Assembly (NCBI GenBank): GCA_027941995.1
Contig: CP115966.1
Coordinates: forward strand, 682,001-746,000
Source: Erythrobacteraceae bacterium WH01K
GTDB lineage: Bacteria; Pseudomonadota; Alphaproteobacteria; Sphingomonadales; Sphingomonadaceae
Direction: 5' to 3'
Length of the DNA: 64,000 nt
The translations under genes and the position numbers were made by a program. How positions within the stretch are numbered: position 1 is the stretch's first letter; the number at the start of each line of letters is the position of its first letter. Positions 31,260-40,019 of this stretch are shown one piece after another. Below the pieces are notes generated by a model. The model had not been told where the DNA came from, ran no database searches, and saw only the letters and a list, made by a program, of their open reading frames with translations.

Positions 31260-32204
31260 ATGGCCATGACCGATACGTCTCCCGCCATTGCGATCCGCGA
31301 CCTTGTCAAACGCTATGCCGGGGAAAAGGGCGCCGAGGGGAAGCTGGCGCTGAAAGGCGTAAGCTTCGATGTTCCGCAGGGCGGGGTCTTCGGCCTGCTG
31401 GGCCCCAATGGCGCGGGCAAGTCGACCCTGATCAACATCCTTGCCGGCCTGGTTTCCAAGTCATCGGGCAGCGCGGAAATCTGGGGCTTCGACATCGATG
31501 CCCAGCGCCGCAACGCGAAACGCGCCATCGGTATCGTGCCGCAGGAAATCGTCTTCGACCCGTTCTTCACACCGTACGAGGTGCTGGAGAACCAGGCAGG
31601 CTTCTACGGCATTCCCAAGGCCGATCGGCGGAGCGAGGAATTGCTGGAGGCGGTGCGCCTGTCGGACAAGCGCGATGCCTATGCCCGCACGTTGTCCGGA
31701 GGCATGAAACGCCGCCTGCTGATCGCAAAGGCGATGGTGCATTCGCCCCCGATCCTCGTACTCGACGAACCGACCGCCGGGGTGGACGTGGAGTTGAGGC
31801 GGCAGCTGTGGGAATTGGTTACGCAGCTGAACGAACAGGGGGTCACCATCGTGCTGACCACGCATTACCTCGAAGAGGCGGAGGAACTATGCGACCGCAT
31901 CGCCATCATCGGCAATGGCGAACTGATCGCGAACAAGCCGACGCAGGACCTGATCGGCATGGCCCGCGAGAAGATCGTGCGCGTCACCGTGGACAAGGTT
32001 CTGGGCGGCCCGGTGATGGAGGAAGGCTTCCTGAAGGCCGAGACGATCGAACCGCGCACGCTGGAAGTGACCTATGACCGCGACGCGATGAGCGCAGGCC
32101 AGGTGCTGGGCGTGATCCAGAGCCACGGCTATACGGTGGAGGACGTCACCACCCGCGAGGCGGACCTGGAGGACGTGTTCGTGCAGCTGACGGGCGGGGG
32201 CTAG
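31260..32204 (+). CDS. ABC transporter ATP-binding protein (ABC-2/NodI type)
   Basis: A 314-residue ATPase: Walker A LGPNGAGKST, Q-loop GIVPQEIVF, signature LSGGMKRRLLIAKAM, Walker B ILVLDEPTAGVD, and switch His in TTHYLEEAEELCD, followed by a 90-residue C-terminal domain typical of ABC-2 exporters. No permease gene is adjacent; nadB follows after 4 bp. The partner must be elsewhere. Start at ATG 31260, with ATG 31266 as alternative. Confidence 0.88.
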   Translation: MAMTDTSPAIAIRDLVKRYAGEKGAEGKLALKGVSFDVPQGGVFGLLGPNGAGKSTLINILAGLVSKSSGSAEIWGFDIDAQRRNAKRAIGIVPQEIVFDPFFTPYEVLENQAGFYGIPKADRRSEELLEAVRLSDKRDAYARTLSGGMKRRLLIAKAMVHSPPILVLDEPTAGVDVELRRQLWELVTQLNEQGVTIVLTTHYLEEAEELCDRIAIIGNGELIANKPTQDLIGMAREKIVRVTVDKVLGGPVMEEGFLKAETIEPRTLEVTYDRDAMSAGQVLGVIQSHGYTVEDVTTREADLEDVFVQLTGGG

Positions 32205-32208
32205 GGCG

Positions 32209-33786
32209 ATGGAACACGATATCCTGATTATCGGGTCGGGCGCGGCCGGCCTCACCGCCGCGCTGGCGCTGGCCGAACACAAGCGCGTACTGGTGCTGGC
32301 CAAGGGCTCGCTGACCGGAGGCTCCACCGCGTGGGCGCAAGGGGGGATCGCTGCGGTCCTCGACGCAGGCGACACGTTCGAGAACCATGTGCGCGACACG
32401 ATGGTCGCCGGTGCGGGCCTGAACGACCGGGAGACGGTCGAGTTCGTGATCGAGCGTGCGCCCGAAAGCATCGACCGCCTGTGCGAGCTGGGCGTGCCGT
32501 TCAACCGGGATTCGGGAGACCTTCACCTCACCCGCGAGGGCGGGCATTCGCACCGCCGCATCGTCCATGTCGACGATGCGACCGGCTGGGCGGTGCAGGA
32601 GGCGCTGCTGAAAGCGGCGGAGGCCAATGGCAACATCACGCTGCTGCCGGGGCGCACCTGCGTCGATCTCATCACCAGCCGCAATGGCGAGAAATATTCG
32701 GGCGACGGGCGCGTGTGGGGCGCCTATGCGCTGGACGAGGCGACCGGCCGGGTGGAGGCGCATGTCGCCCGCGCCACCGTGCTGGCGGCTGGCGGCGCGG
32801 GCCGGGTCTACCAGTTCAGCACCGCCCCTCGCGGCGCGACCGGCGACGGGATCGCGATGGCATGGCGGGCCGGCGCGCGCGTCTCCAACATGGAGATGAT
32901 GCAGTTCCACCCCACCTGCCTCTACAATCTGGAGGTCAAGAACTTCCTCATCACCGAGGCCGTGCGGGGCGAGGGCGGGCATTTGCTGCACCCGGAAACC
33001 GGGCACCGCTTCATGGCGGATTACGATCCGGAACGCATGGAACTGGCCCCGCGCGACGTGGTGGCCCGCGCGATCGACGACCAGATCAAGCGCTACGGCC
33101 TCGATTACGTCCATCTCGATATCAGCCACAAGCCGGCGGATTTCGTGCGCGGCCATTTCCCCACCATCGACGAGAAACTGTCCGGCCTCGGCATCGACAT
33201 GACGGCGCAGCCGATCCCGGTCGTGCCCGCGCAGCATTATACCTGCGGCGGGGTGATCGTCGGGCTGGACGCAAGCACCGACCTGCCGGGCCTGTGGGCG
33301 GCAGGCGAATGCACCGAGAGCGGGCTGCACGGCGCGAACCGCCTCGCCTCCAACAGCCTGCTCGAATGCTTCGTCTATGGCGAGGCGGCGGCGAAGGACA
33401 TCCTCGCGCGCTGGGACGAACTGCCGGAACCGCCTGCAATCAAGTCATGGGACGAGAGCCGCGTGACCGATTCAGACGAGGAAGTCGTGATCAAGCAGAA
33501 CTGGACCGAGATGCGCCGCTTCATGTGGAACTATGTCGGCATCGTGCGCACGACCAAGCGGCTGGAACGCGCCCGCCACCGCATCCGCCTGCTGGGGCGG
33601 GAGATCGACGAATATTACGGCAGTTTCCGCGTGACGACCGACCTCATCGAACTCAGGAACCTGCACCAGGCGGCCTACCTGATCGTCGAGAGCGCGCTGC
33701 AGCGACACGAGAGCCGCGGCCTGCACTTCACGCTCGACTATCCCGAAACGGATCCGGTCGCGCGCGACACGGTGCTGGTGCCCTAG
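32209..33786 (+). CDS. nadB: L-aspartate oxidase
   Basis: FAD enzyme that oxidises L-aspartate to iminoaspartate, first step of NAD synthesis. The 525-residue protein has the FAD motif DILIIGSGAAGLTAALALA at the N-terminus, STAWAQGGIAAVL, MEMMQFHPTCLYN, the active-site HYTCGGVIVGLD and GLHGANRLASNSLLECFVYG, all matching NadB/SDH flavoproteins with NadB-type spacing. nadA and nadC are not in the window. It follows the ABC ATPase by 4 bp. Confidence 0.95.
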   Translation: MEHDILIIGSGAAGLTAALALAEHKRVLVLAKGSLTGGSTAWAQGGIAAVLDAGDTFENHVRDTMVAGAGLNDRETVEFVIERAPESIDRLCELGVPFNRDSGDLHLTREGGHSHRRIVHVDDATGWAVQEALLKAAEANGNITLLPGRTCVDLITSRNGEKYSGDGRVWGAYALDEATGRVEAHVARATVLAAGGAGRVYQFSTAPRGATGDGIAMAWRAGARVSNMEMMQFHPTCLYNLEVKNFLITEAVRGEGGHLLHPETGHRFMADYDPERMELAPRDVVARAIDDQIKRYGLDYVHLDISHKPADFVRGHFPTIDEKLSGLGIDMTAQPIPVVPAQHYTCGGVIVGLDASTDLPGLWAAGECTESGLHGANRLASNSLLECFVYGEAAAKDILARWDELPEPPAIKSWDESRVTDSDEEVVIKQNWTEMRRFMWNYVGIVRTTKRLERARHRIRLLGREIDEYYGSFRVTTDLIELRNLHQAAYLIVESALQRHESRGLHFTLDYPETDPVARDTVLVP

Positions 33787-33826
33787 CGGCGCCGCGCAAG
33801 ACCAAGGACCAAGGAGAGAGACCAGC

Positions 33827-34714
33827 ATGCCCGAAGCCACAGCCAACAACCTGACCCTCCATTACGACGACCACGGCGATCCGGCGAACCCGCCCGTACT
33901 GCTGGTCATGGGGCTGGGCGCGCAGATGACGATGTGGCCCATGGAGCTGGTCGAGGCGCTGGTGACGCGCGGTTTCCGGGTCATCCGCTACGACAACCGC
34001 GATATCGGGCTCAGCCAGAAAATGGGCGGGGCGAAGGCGCCGGGCATGGTGCGTCACATCCTGTTCCGCCGCATCGGCCTGCGCCCGCGCGTGCCCTATA
34101 CGCTGTCCGACATGGCGGATGACGGCATGGCGTTGCTGACCTGCCTCGGCATAGAGAAAGCGCATGTCGTGGGTGCCAGCATGGGCGGGATGATCGCGCA
34201 GCTGATGGCGGTGAACCATGCGGACCGCCTGCTGAGCCTGACCTCGGTCTTCTCAACCACCGGCAATCCGAAACTGCCACAGGCGGAAAAGGCAGCGATG
34301 CAGGCGCTGACGAAGCGGCCCGAATCGATGGAGGAGGAAGTGCTGGTCGAGCACGGGCTGAACGTCACCCGCGCCATCGGCAGTCCCGGCTATCGCCCCG
34401 ATCCCGAGCGCCAGCGCGAGCGTGTTCGCGAAAGCGTGCGGCGCAGCGTCTATCCCGAAGGCATGGTGCGCCAGATGGCCGCGATCATCGACGATGGCGA
34501 CCGCCGCGACCGGCTGAAATCGGTGAAGGTTCCAACGCTCGTCCTGCATGGCGAGGACGACCCGCTGGTCAAGGTCGAGGGCGGGCGCGATACCGCCGCC
34601 GCGATTCCCGGTGCGAAGCTCAAGACCTATCCCGGCTGGGGCCACGACCTGCCGGTGGAACTGGCGGAACCGATCGCGGATGACATCGCGGCCCACGCGC
34701 GCTCTTCCGCGTAA
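33827..34714 (+). CDS. Alpha/beta-fold hydrolase
   Basis: A 295-residue hydrolase. The nucleophile elbow is VGASMGGM (Ser at about 116), the oxyanion segment VMGLGAQMTMW lies near residue 30, the acid is in VLHGEDDPLVK near 245, and the catalytic His is in GWGHDLP near 279. A cap domain lies between about 145 and 220. Substrate unknown; these are often annotated as peroxidase-like esterases. Start ATG follows AAGGAGAGAGA. Not obviously linked to nadB, 40 bp upstream. Confidence 0.87.
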   Translation: MPEATANNLTLHYDDHGDPANPPVLLVMGLGAQMTMWPMELVEALVTRGFRVIRYDNRDIGLSQKMGGAKAPGMVRHILFRRIGLRPRVPYTLSDMADDGMALLTCLGIEKAHVVGASMGGMIAQLMAVNHADRLLSLTSVFSTTGNPKLPQAEKAAMQALTKRPESMEEEVLVEHGLNVTRAIGSPGYRPDPERQRERVRESVRRSVYPEGMVRQMAAIIDDGDRRDRLKSVKVPTLVLHGEDDPLVKVEGGRDTAAAIPGAKLKTYPGWGHDLPVELAEPIADDIAAHARSSA

Positions 34715-35301
34715 TCGCCTGGGCATCCGACCGGTTGCGGGGGCGCGGTCGAGAAGGCGCGTTCGCGGGAGCGCGTTCGAGGGAGCGTGCGCGCCCCTCG
34801 CCGCGAAGCAAAATTGCGCGCCTCGATTCGATTGATTCAAAGCCCCCGCAGGCACCTTTTCCCGCGAAAAATTTTTGCCGTGTTTTATTTTCGGCCTTGC
34901 GCCTCGCGCCAGCCCAGCTTTGTCCACGCGTCGAGGTGTCTTGCGAGGGTAACACACAGGGGTGCAGGCCACCTTCCGGCGGTTAAATCGACCTTTACCC
35001 TATTGCGCGGCGCGGCCTCCTGATTCAGTATCTAGTGGTTCGCAAGGGTTGTGGACCCCAAAACCTAGTCAGGACGCCCGGTAATCGCGGATTCCCGCGA
35101 GGGGGAGGGGAGTCGCTGGCGGGAACGGGGCCGGAGCGGTCTGTGGACAAGACGGGGGGCAAATCCGGGACGGCAAAAACCGCCCTCGCTTCCTATATGC
35201 GAGGGGAGCATGGTTGCGCTCGACTCGCGGGAACGAATGTGGAACATCACCGGCAGCCCGCACGACTCGCGGCAAGCCGGCGCAAGAGCGTGAGGCGGAC
35301 A
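34715..35301 (+). promoter_or_regulatory. Long intergenic/leader region upstream of nrdA
   Basis: No gene found. An AT-rich block around 34868-34893 could hold promoter elements. Three TCCAC-containing, DnaA-box-like words are visible: TTTGTCCACG near 34918, a GTCCACAA on the minus strand near 35048, and TTGTCCACA on the minus strand at 35142-35150. In E. coli nrdAB is DnaA-controlled, so this is suggestive only. No clear NrdR box was found. An 18-codon open frame at 35237-35293 ends 8 bp before nrdA; I do not call it a gene. Confidence 0.35.
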
Positions 35302-37377
35302 ATGGATTTCAAGGCTGGGGACGACAGGGTGACGGATACGGATACGCTGAACACGGACGTACAGGACGACGCGGCCACCCGTGCCGATACCCCCGAATCA
35401 GGAAACGCTGCCGCAGGCAGGAAGGCTGTAACGATGGACAAGAGCGACCCCGGCACCGACGCGCTGGCACAGGACATTGCCGGCGCGACCGCTGGCGCCA
35501 TGGGCGAAGCGGCGAAGGCGATGGCCTCCGTCGCCGCGGCGAAGGATGATAGCAAGAAGGTCAACGACCGCCGCTTCACGATCACGACCGACGCGGAGCG
35601 GGATGCGAACCTGACCGAATTCGGCAAGGAAACGCTGATCGACCGTTACCTGCTGCCCGGCGAAAGCTTCCAGGACCTGTTCGCCCGCGTGGCCGACGCC
35701 TATGCCGACGACCAGGACCATGCCCAGCGCCTGTACGATTACGTCAGCCGCCTGTGGTTCATGCCGGCAACGCCGGTCCTGTCCAATGGCGGGACCAATC
35801 GCGGCCTGCCCATTTCGTGCTACCTCAATTCGGTGTCCGACAGCCTGAACGGCATCGTCGATACCTGGAACGAGAACGTCTGGCTGGCGTCCAAGGGCGG
35901 CGGCATCGGCACATACTGGGGCAATGTGCGCGGCATCGGCGAACCGGTCGGCCTGAACGGCAAGACCAGCGGCATCATCCCCTTCGTGCGCGTGATGGAC
36001 AGCCTGACGCTGGCCATTTCGCAGGGGTCGCTGCGGCGCGGCAGCGCGGCCTGCTATCTCGACGTATCGCATCCGGAGATCGAGGAGTTCCTCGAAATCC
36101 GCAAGCCCAGCGGCGACTTCAACCGCAAGGCGCTGAACCTGCATCATGGCGTGCTGCTGACCGACGAATTCATGGAAGCGGTCCGCGCGGGCGACGATTT
36201 CGAGCTGAAATCGCCCAAGACGGGCGAAGTCCGCTCCACCGTCAATGCGCGCAGCCTGTTCCAGAAGCTGGTCGAGACGCGGCTGGCCACGGGCGAGCCC
36301 TACATCGTGTTCAGCGACACGGTGAACCGCATGATGCCCAAGCATCACCGCGACCTGGGCCTGAAGGTGTCGACCTCGAACCTGTGCAGCGAGATCACCC
36401 TGCCGACCGGCATCGACCATCTCGGCAACGACCGCACGGCGGTGTGCTGCCTGTCCTCGCTCAACCTGGAAAAATGGGACGAGTGGAAGGACGACAAGAC
36501 CTTCATCGAGGACGTCATGCGCTTCCTCGACAACGTCCTGCAGGACTATATCGACCGCGCGCCGGACGAGATGGCACGGGCGAAATATTCCGCGCACCGC
36601 GAACGCAGCGTGGGTCTCGGCGTCATGGGCTTCCACTCCTTCCTCCAGTCGAAGGGCCTGCCGATGGAAGGCCCGATGGCGAAGGCGTGGAACGAGAAGA
36701 TGTTCAAGCATATCAGCGCCCGCGCCGAAGAGGCGTCGCTGATGCTGGCCAAGGAACGCGGTCCCTGCCCCGATGCCGCCGACATGGGCGCGATGGAACG
36801 CTTCAGCTGCAAGATGGCGATCGCGCCGACCGCGTCGATCAGCATCATCTGCGGCGGCACCAGCGCCTGCATCGAACCGATCCCGGCCAATATCTACACC
36901 CACAAGACGCTGTCCGGCAGCTTCGTGGTGAAGAACCCGTATCTGGAAAAGCTGCTCCAGAAGAAGAGCAAGGATTCCAACAATATCTGGAACTCGATCC
37001 TGGAGAAGGGCGGCAGCGTCCAGCACCTCGATTTCCTGACGCCGGACGAGAAGGCGGTGTTCAAGACCAGCTTCGAGATCGACCAGCGGTATTTGCTCGA
37101 ATTCGCCGCCGACCGCGCGCCCTATATCGACCAGGCCCAGTCGCTGAACCTGTTCATTCCGGCCGATGTCGACAAGTGGGACCTGATGATGCTGCACTTC
37201 CAGGCGTGGGAGAAGGGCATCAAGTCGCTCTATTACCTCCGCTCGAAGAGCGTGCAGCGCGCAGGCTTCGCCGGCGGTGTCGAGGCCGACAATACGTCGG
37301 ACGCCAAGGAAATCGAGCTGAAGGCCGAACTGGGCGAACAGCAGACCGATTACGAGGAATGCCTGAGCTGCCAGTAG
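35302..37377 (+). CDS. nrdA: Ribonucleoside-diphosphate reductase class I, alpha subunit
   Basis: Catalytic subunit that reduces ribonucleotides to deoxyribonucleotides. Of 691 residues, the core has SNGGTNRGLPISCYLNSVSD (first redox Cys), FNRKALNLHHGV, STSNLCSEITLP (active-site N-x-C-x-E), AIAPTASISIICGGTSACIEPI and the C-terminal cysteine pair ECLSC that relays electrons from thioredoxin/glutaredoxin. The N-terminus lacks an ATP-cone; it is instead about 90 residues of Ala/Asp-rich, probably disordered sequence. ATG 35302 has GAGGCGG; ATG 35434 with AGGAAGG is an alternative start. nrdB lies 3 kb downstream. Confidence 0.95.
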   Translation: MDFKAGDDRVTDTDTLNTDVQDDAATRADTPESGNAAAGRKAVTMDKSDPGTDALAQDIAGATAGAMGEAAKAMASVAAAKDDSKKVNDRRFTITTDAERDANLTEFGKETLIDRYLLPGESFQDLFARVADAYADDQDHAQRLYDYVSRLWFMPATPVLSNGGTNRGLPISCYLNSVSDSLNGIVDTWNENVWLASKGGGIGTYWGNVRGIGEPVGLNGKTSGIIPFVRVMDSLTLAISQGSLRRGSAACYLDVSHPEIEEFLEIRKPSGDFNRKALNLHHGVLLTDEFMEAVRAGDDFELKSPKTGEVRSTVNARSLFQKLVETRLATGEPYIVFSDTVNRMMPKHHRDLGLKVSTSNLCSEITLPTGIDHLGNDRTAVCCLSSLNLEKWDEWKDDKTFIEDVMRFLDNVLQDYIDRAPDEMARAKYSAHRERSVGLGVMGFHSFLQSKGLPMEGPMAKAWNEKMFKHISARAEEASLMLAKERGPCPDAADMGAMERFSCKMAIAPTASISIICGGTSACIEPIPANIYTHKTLSGSFVVKNPYLEKLLQKKSKDSNNIWNSILEKGGSVQHLDFLTPDEKAVFKTSFEIDQRYLLEFAADRAPYIDQAQSLNLFIPADVDKWDLMMLHFQAWEKGIKSLYYLRSKSVQRAGFAGGVEADNTSDAKEIELKAELGEQQTDYEECLSCQ

Positions 37378-37393
37378 GCAGCTCAGTTTTTTT
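37363..37393 (+). terminator. Rho-independent terminator of nrdA
   Basis: CTGAGCTGCC pairs perfectly with GGCAGCTCAG (10 bp) around the tetraloop AGTA, followed by seven T. The stem overlaps the last codons and the stop codon of nrdA, so termination is immediately after the gene. Confidence 0.93.
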
Positions 37394-37401
37394 GACCTGA
37401 G

Positions 37402-37443
37402 GGGGAAAAGAAAAGGCCCGACAAATCCGAAGATCTGCCGGGC
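37402..37443 (-). terminator. Strong minus-strand terminator without an evident gene
   Basis: On the minus strand GGCCCGG-CAGATC pairs with GATTTG-TCGGGCC (13 bp including two wobbles) around a C(TTCG)G tetraloop, followed by TTTTCTTTT. The UUCG loop and T-run are only correct on the minus strand. No minus-strand gene lies to its right, so either an unannotated minus-strand RNA ends here or it remains from a lost convergent gene. Confidence 0.75.
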
Positions 37444-37512
37444 CATCGAACCGGGAGTTTCCTCCTCAGCTCTGTTTGCAACCGGACAATGCTCCGGCTC
37501 AGTTTCGAGGTC

Positions 37513-37554
37513 AAGGATACTCTCAAACAACTCACCGCAAATGAGAGTATCCTT
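37513..37554 (+). promoter_or_regulatory. 12-bp perfect inverted repeat abutting a start codon
   Basis: AAGGATACTCTC (37513-37524) and GAGAGTATCCTT (37543-37554) form a perfect inverted repeat with an 18-nt spacer, and the next base is the ATG of the 37555 gene. The only Shine-Dalgarno-like sequence, GAGAG, is inside the right arm. It could be a protein-binding operator or an mRNA hairpin that hides the ribosome site. Confidence 0.6.
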
Positions 37555-37887
37555 ATGACGATATGGAACAAAATTTTGGGCGAAAGTAAGCGCGAATACG
37601 CTTTTCGGATGTGTCACGATTCAGAGAATTTCGCAGGCCTTCCCGGGGTTTATATCATTACACGCATTGTGGATTTCTCTCGTGAAACGATGCTAGTCGA
37701 GGCTGTAAACGACCTTGCTGTCGGCGTCGATTGCTGTCGATCAATGCAAAACAATCGTTCCGTCGATGAACGCCTGACGCTCGGTGTCTTACTATGCCCG
37801 CAATCTGACGCAGAAGCGCGTGAAGCGATAGCCAATGACGTAAGGCGCGGAGTTCTGTTTGCCTCGCGCAACGATATGGCCGCATAA
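37555..37887 (+). CDS. Hypothetical protein of unusual base composition
   Basis: I do not recognise this 110-residue protein. It starts MTIWNKILGESKREYAF, has no signal peptide or membrane segment, and contains three cysteines including VGVDCCRSM near the middle and LLCPQSDAEAREAI later; a mixed alpha/beta domain is likely (VYIITRIVDF, TMLVEAVNDL). GC content is visibly lower than in nrdA and the permease, suggesting acquisition. ATG 37555 directly follows a 12-bp inverted repeat holding GAGAG; an upstream in-frame start at 37489 would read through that repeat. Likely soluble and cytoplasmic; function unknown. Confidence 0.6.
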   Translation: MTIWNKILGESKREYAFRMCHDSENFAGLPGVYIITRIVDFSRETMLVEAVNDLAVGVDCCRSMQNNRSVDERLTLGVLLCPQSDAEAREAIANDVRRGVLFASRNDMAA

Positions 37888-37900
37888 GTTTGGATCCATC

Positions 37901-38074
37901 GTGACCGCCTACCTCGTCTTCCGCATCGGTGGCACGGTGCTGCTGTTGATCCTCGCCTTCGTGTTCTGGAGCGGGGTCGGGCGCCGGCGGCGCACGATGG
38001 GGCGCGGCTTTGCCGCTGCCATGGCTGCGCTGGCCGCGATCTTCATCTGGCCGGTGATCGAACTGTTGATCTAG
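37901..38074 (+). CDS. Small two-segment membrane protein
   Basis: A 57-residue protein with two hydrophobic segments, IGGTVLLLILAFVFW and FAAAMAALAAIFIWPVIELL, separated by a basic turn GRRRRTMGRG, so both termini face the periplasm by the positive-inside rule. GTG at 37901 is the likely start (GGATCC region upstream is a weak site). High GC, unlike the preceding gene. Function unknown. Confidence 0.55.
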   Translation: MTAYLVFRIGGTVLLLILAFVFWSGVGRRRRTMGRGFAAAMAALAAIFIWPVIELLI

Positions 38075-38184
38075 CCGTGCGGGTCCGCCCGGCACCCGGG
38101 TCCCCGACCGGTTACGCCGGGGCCATTCCGCGCTTCCCATGCTGCCTTCGCTGTGGTGTATTTCATGGCGAGGGGAGAGGGCGG

Positions 38185-39543
38185 ATGCTGGGAATCATGG
38201 GACTGCTGGCGGGGCTCGGCCTGCTGATCTGGCTGGCGCTGCGCGATGTGAACATCATCTTCGCATCGGTCCTGTGTTCGCTGCTGGTGATTGCCACGAA
38301 CGGCCTGCCGCTCGCCGCCAGCCTGAGCGATGCCTACACTTTCGGCGATCTGGGCGCCTTCACCTTTGCCGGGCGGTTCTTCCTTCTGTTCGCCGCCGGG
38401 GCCATGTTCGGCCGCGTGATGGGCGAAAGCCATGCCGCGACGTCCATCGCCATGGCCATGGTCCGCGCGCTGGGGGCGCAGCGGGCGCTGTGGATCACGG
38501 TGCTGTCCTGCGCGCTGCTGACCTATGGCGGGGTGGTGGTGTTCGTGGTGATCTTCGCCATGTACCCGCTCGGCCTGCGCCTGATGAAGGAAGCCGACAT
38601 TCCCAAGCGCCTGTTCTGCGGCGCCGCGGCCCTGGGCGCGGGGACGTTCACGCTGACCGCGCTGCCGGGCACGCCGTCCATCCACAACGTCATCCCGACC
38701 CTGACCCTGGGGACGGACCTTTTCGCCGCCAGCGGGCTGGGCCTGTTCGGCGGGGCGCTGATGTTCATTCTGGGCATGACCTATCTCGAGCGGGAGCGGG
38801 TCCGGGCGCAGGCCGCTGGCGAGCGGTTCGAACCCGGTCCGCGCGATGTCATTCCCGACCTGGACAGCATCGCGCAGGACGTGCCGCCATGGTGGCTGGC
38901 GGTGCTGCCCCTGGTGCTGGTGATCGGCACGATCCTGGCGCCGCGCCTGCTGGCGCTGGCCGGGACGGACGGGGACATCGCCCTGCTGCAATTCGCCAAT
39001 GCCCAGCCGGTGCTGTGGCCCTCCATCGCGCTGCTGCTGGCGAACGTGGTGGCGCTGGCGCTGTTTCCTGCAGTCAGGCGCGCGCCGCTGAGGGCGCTGG
39101 GGGAGGGGACGCAGGACGCGATCATGCCGCTGATGGCGACATCGGCAGTGATCGGCTTTGGCGGCGTGGTGGCGCAGACGGGCGGGTTTGCGCTGTTCAC
39201 GCAGACGGTGCTCGGTCTCGACCTGCCGCCGCTCGTGTCCATGTTCGCCGCTGCCAGCGCGGTGTCGGGCATCACCGGATCCTCGTCCGGCGGCCTGCAG
39301 ATCTTCATGGCGACGCTGGCGGAGCCCTACCTCGCGCTGGGTATTGCGCCTGAGGAGCTGCACCGGCTGGTCGCCATGGCCAGCGGAGGCCTCGATTCCC
39401 TGCCGCATTGCGGCGCGGTCATCGCGATGCTGACCATTACCGGCCTGACGCACAAACAGGCTTACAAGGATATCGGCATGGTCACCGTGGTCGTGCCCGT
39501 AATCGCCTCGATCGCGACGATCGCACTGGCCATGCTGACCTGA
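38185..39543 (+). CDS. GntP-family permease (organic acid/gluconate-type)
   Basis: A 452-residue integral membrane protein with about twelve hydrophobic segments. GntP-type signatures: LTYGGVVVFVVIFAMYPLG, ALPGTPSIHNVIPT, SGITGSSSGGLQIFM and MASGGLDSLPHCGAVIAML. The family imports gluconate and other sugar acids or hydroxy-acids with protons; the substrate here is unknown because no catabolic genes are adjacent. ATG 38185 follows AGGGGAGAGG. It is one of the genes separating nrdA from nrdB. Confidence 0.88.
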   Translation: MLGIMGLLAGLGLLIWLALRDVNIIFASVLCSLLVIATNGLPLAASLSDAYTFGDLGAFTFAGRFFLLFAAGAMFGRVMGESHAATSIAMAMVRALGAQRALWITVLSCALLTYGGVVVFVVIFAMYPLGLRLMKEADIPKRLFCGAAALGAGTFTLTALPGTPSIHNVIPTLTLGTDLFAASGLGLFGGALMFILGMTYLERERVRAQAAGERFEPGPRDVIPDLDSIAQDVPPWWLAVLPLVLVIGTILAPRLLALAGTDGDIALLQFANAQPVLWPSIALLLANVVALALFPAVRRAPLRALGEGTQDAIMPLMATSAVIGFGGVVAQTGGFALFTQTVLGLDLPPLVSMFAAASAVSGITGSSSGGLQIFMATLAEPYLALGIAPEELHRLVAMASGGLDSLPHCGAVIAMLTITGLTHKQAYKDIGMVTVVVPVIASIATIALAMLT

Positions 39544-39550
39544 ACGCAAG

Positions 39551-39601
39551 AAGCCCGGCTCTCGCACAGCCTCCTTGAGGCTTTTGCGAGGAGCCGGGCT
39601 C
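39551..39601. terminator. Long hairpin after the permease gene, probable terminator
   Basis: AGCCCGGCTC pairs with GAGCCGGGCT around a nested arm (TCGCA with TGCGA, AGCCTC with GAGGCT), giving a stem of more than 20 bp immediately after the permease stop. There is no good T-run on the plus strand, so Rho-independent action is uncertain; it may serve both convergent genes. Confidence 0.6.
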
Positions 39602-39645
39602 CTGCTGCTACCACGCGGGGCGCGGCAGTAAGGTGTAGTCGGTGC

Positions 39646-39888
39646 TTACGAGGCGACGGTCGCCTTGTTGCCGAGACCTTCCGGAATACGCGCATCCTTC
39701 TTCAGTACGACGCGGTTCTCGGTGATTTCGTCGACATCGTCGACCATCAGGAAGTGGTGCATGTCGTCCATGCTGTCCGATTTGGTCAGCTTGATCTTGT
39801 CGCCGGTGACTTCATCCACCGTGCCGACATGCAGGCCTTCCGAATTGGCGACTTCCATGTGTTCCTTGATACGAATCTTCTCAAACAT
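39646..39888 (-). CDS. DUF2171-domain protein
   Basis: An 80-residue soluble protein of the DUF2171 family, related to PRC-barrel-like folds. Matching pattern: IKEHMEVANSEGLHVGTVDEV, IKLTKSD and HHFLMVDDVDEI. In sphingomonads these small proteins are often stress-associated, but the role is unknown. ATG 39888 follows GGAAAG. Convergent with the permease gene. Confidence 0.87.
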   Translation of the reverse strand: MFEKIRIKEHMEVANSEGLHVGTVDEVTGDKIKLTKSDSMDDMHHFLMVDDVDEITENRVVLKKDARIPEGLGNKATVAS

Positions 39889-40019
39889 ATTGATCTTTCC
39901 GGCCGGGTTTCCCGTGCCTTTCTAAGTGGTTATGCCTTATTAACGGGCGACCCCTAGGAGCGTTCCTCGGTTCGTCGACGATGGGAAACGCCTTGTGAAG
40001 CCAGCCCTTGATGCGGGCA

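Noticed and set aside
35237-35293. 18-codon leader ORF before nrdA
   Set aside because: Poor ribosome site and no regulatory codon pattern; likely chance.
35398-37617. 739-codon minus-strand ORF
   Set aside because: Antisense shadow of nrdA. Its N-terminal part covers the minus-strand terminator, so it is not the missing gene for that terminator.
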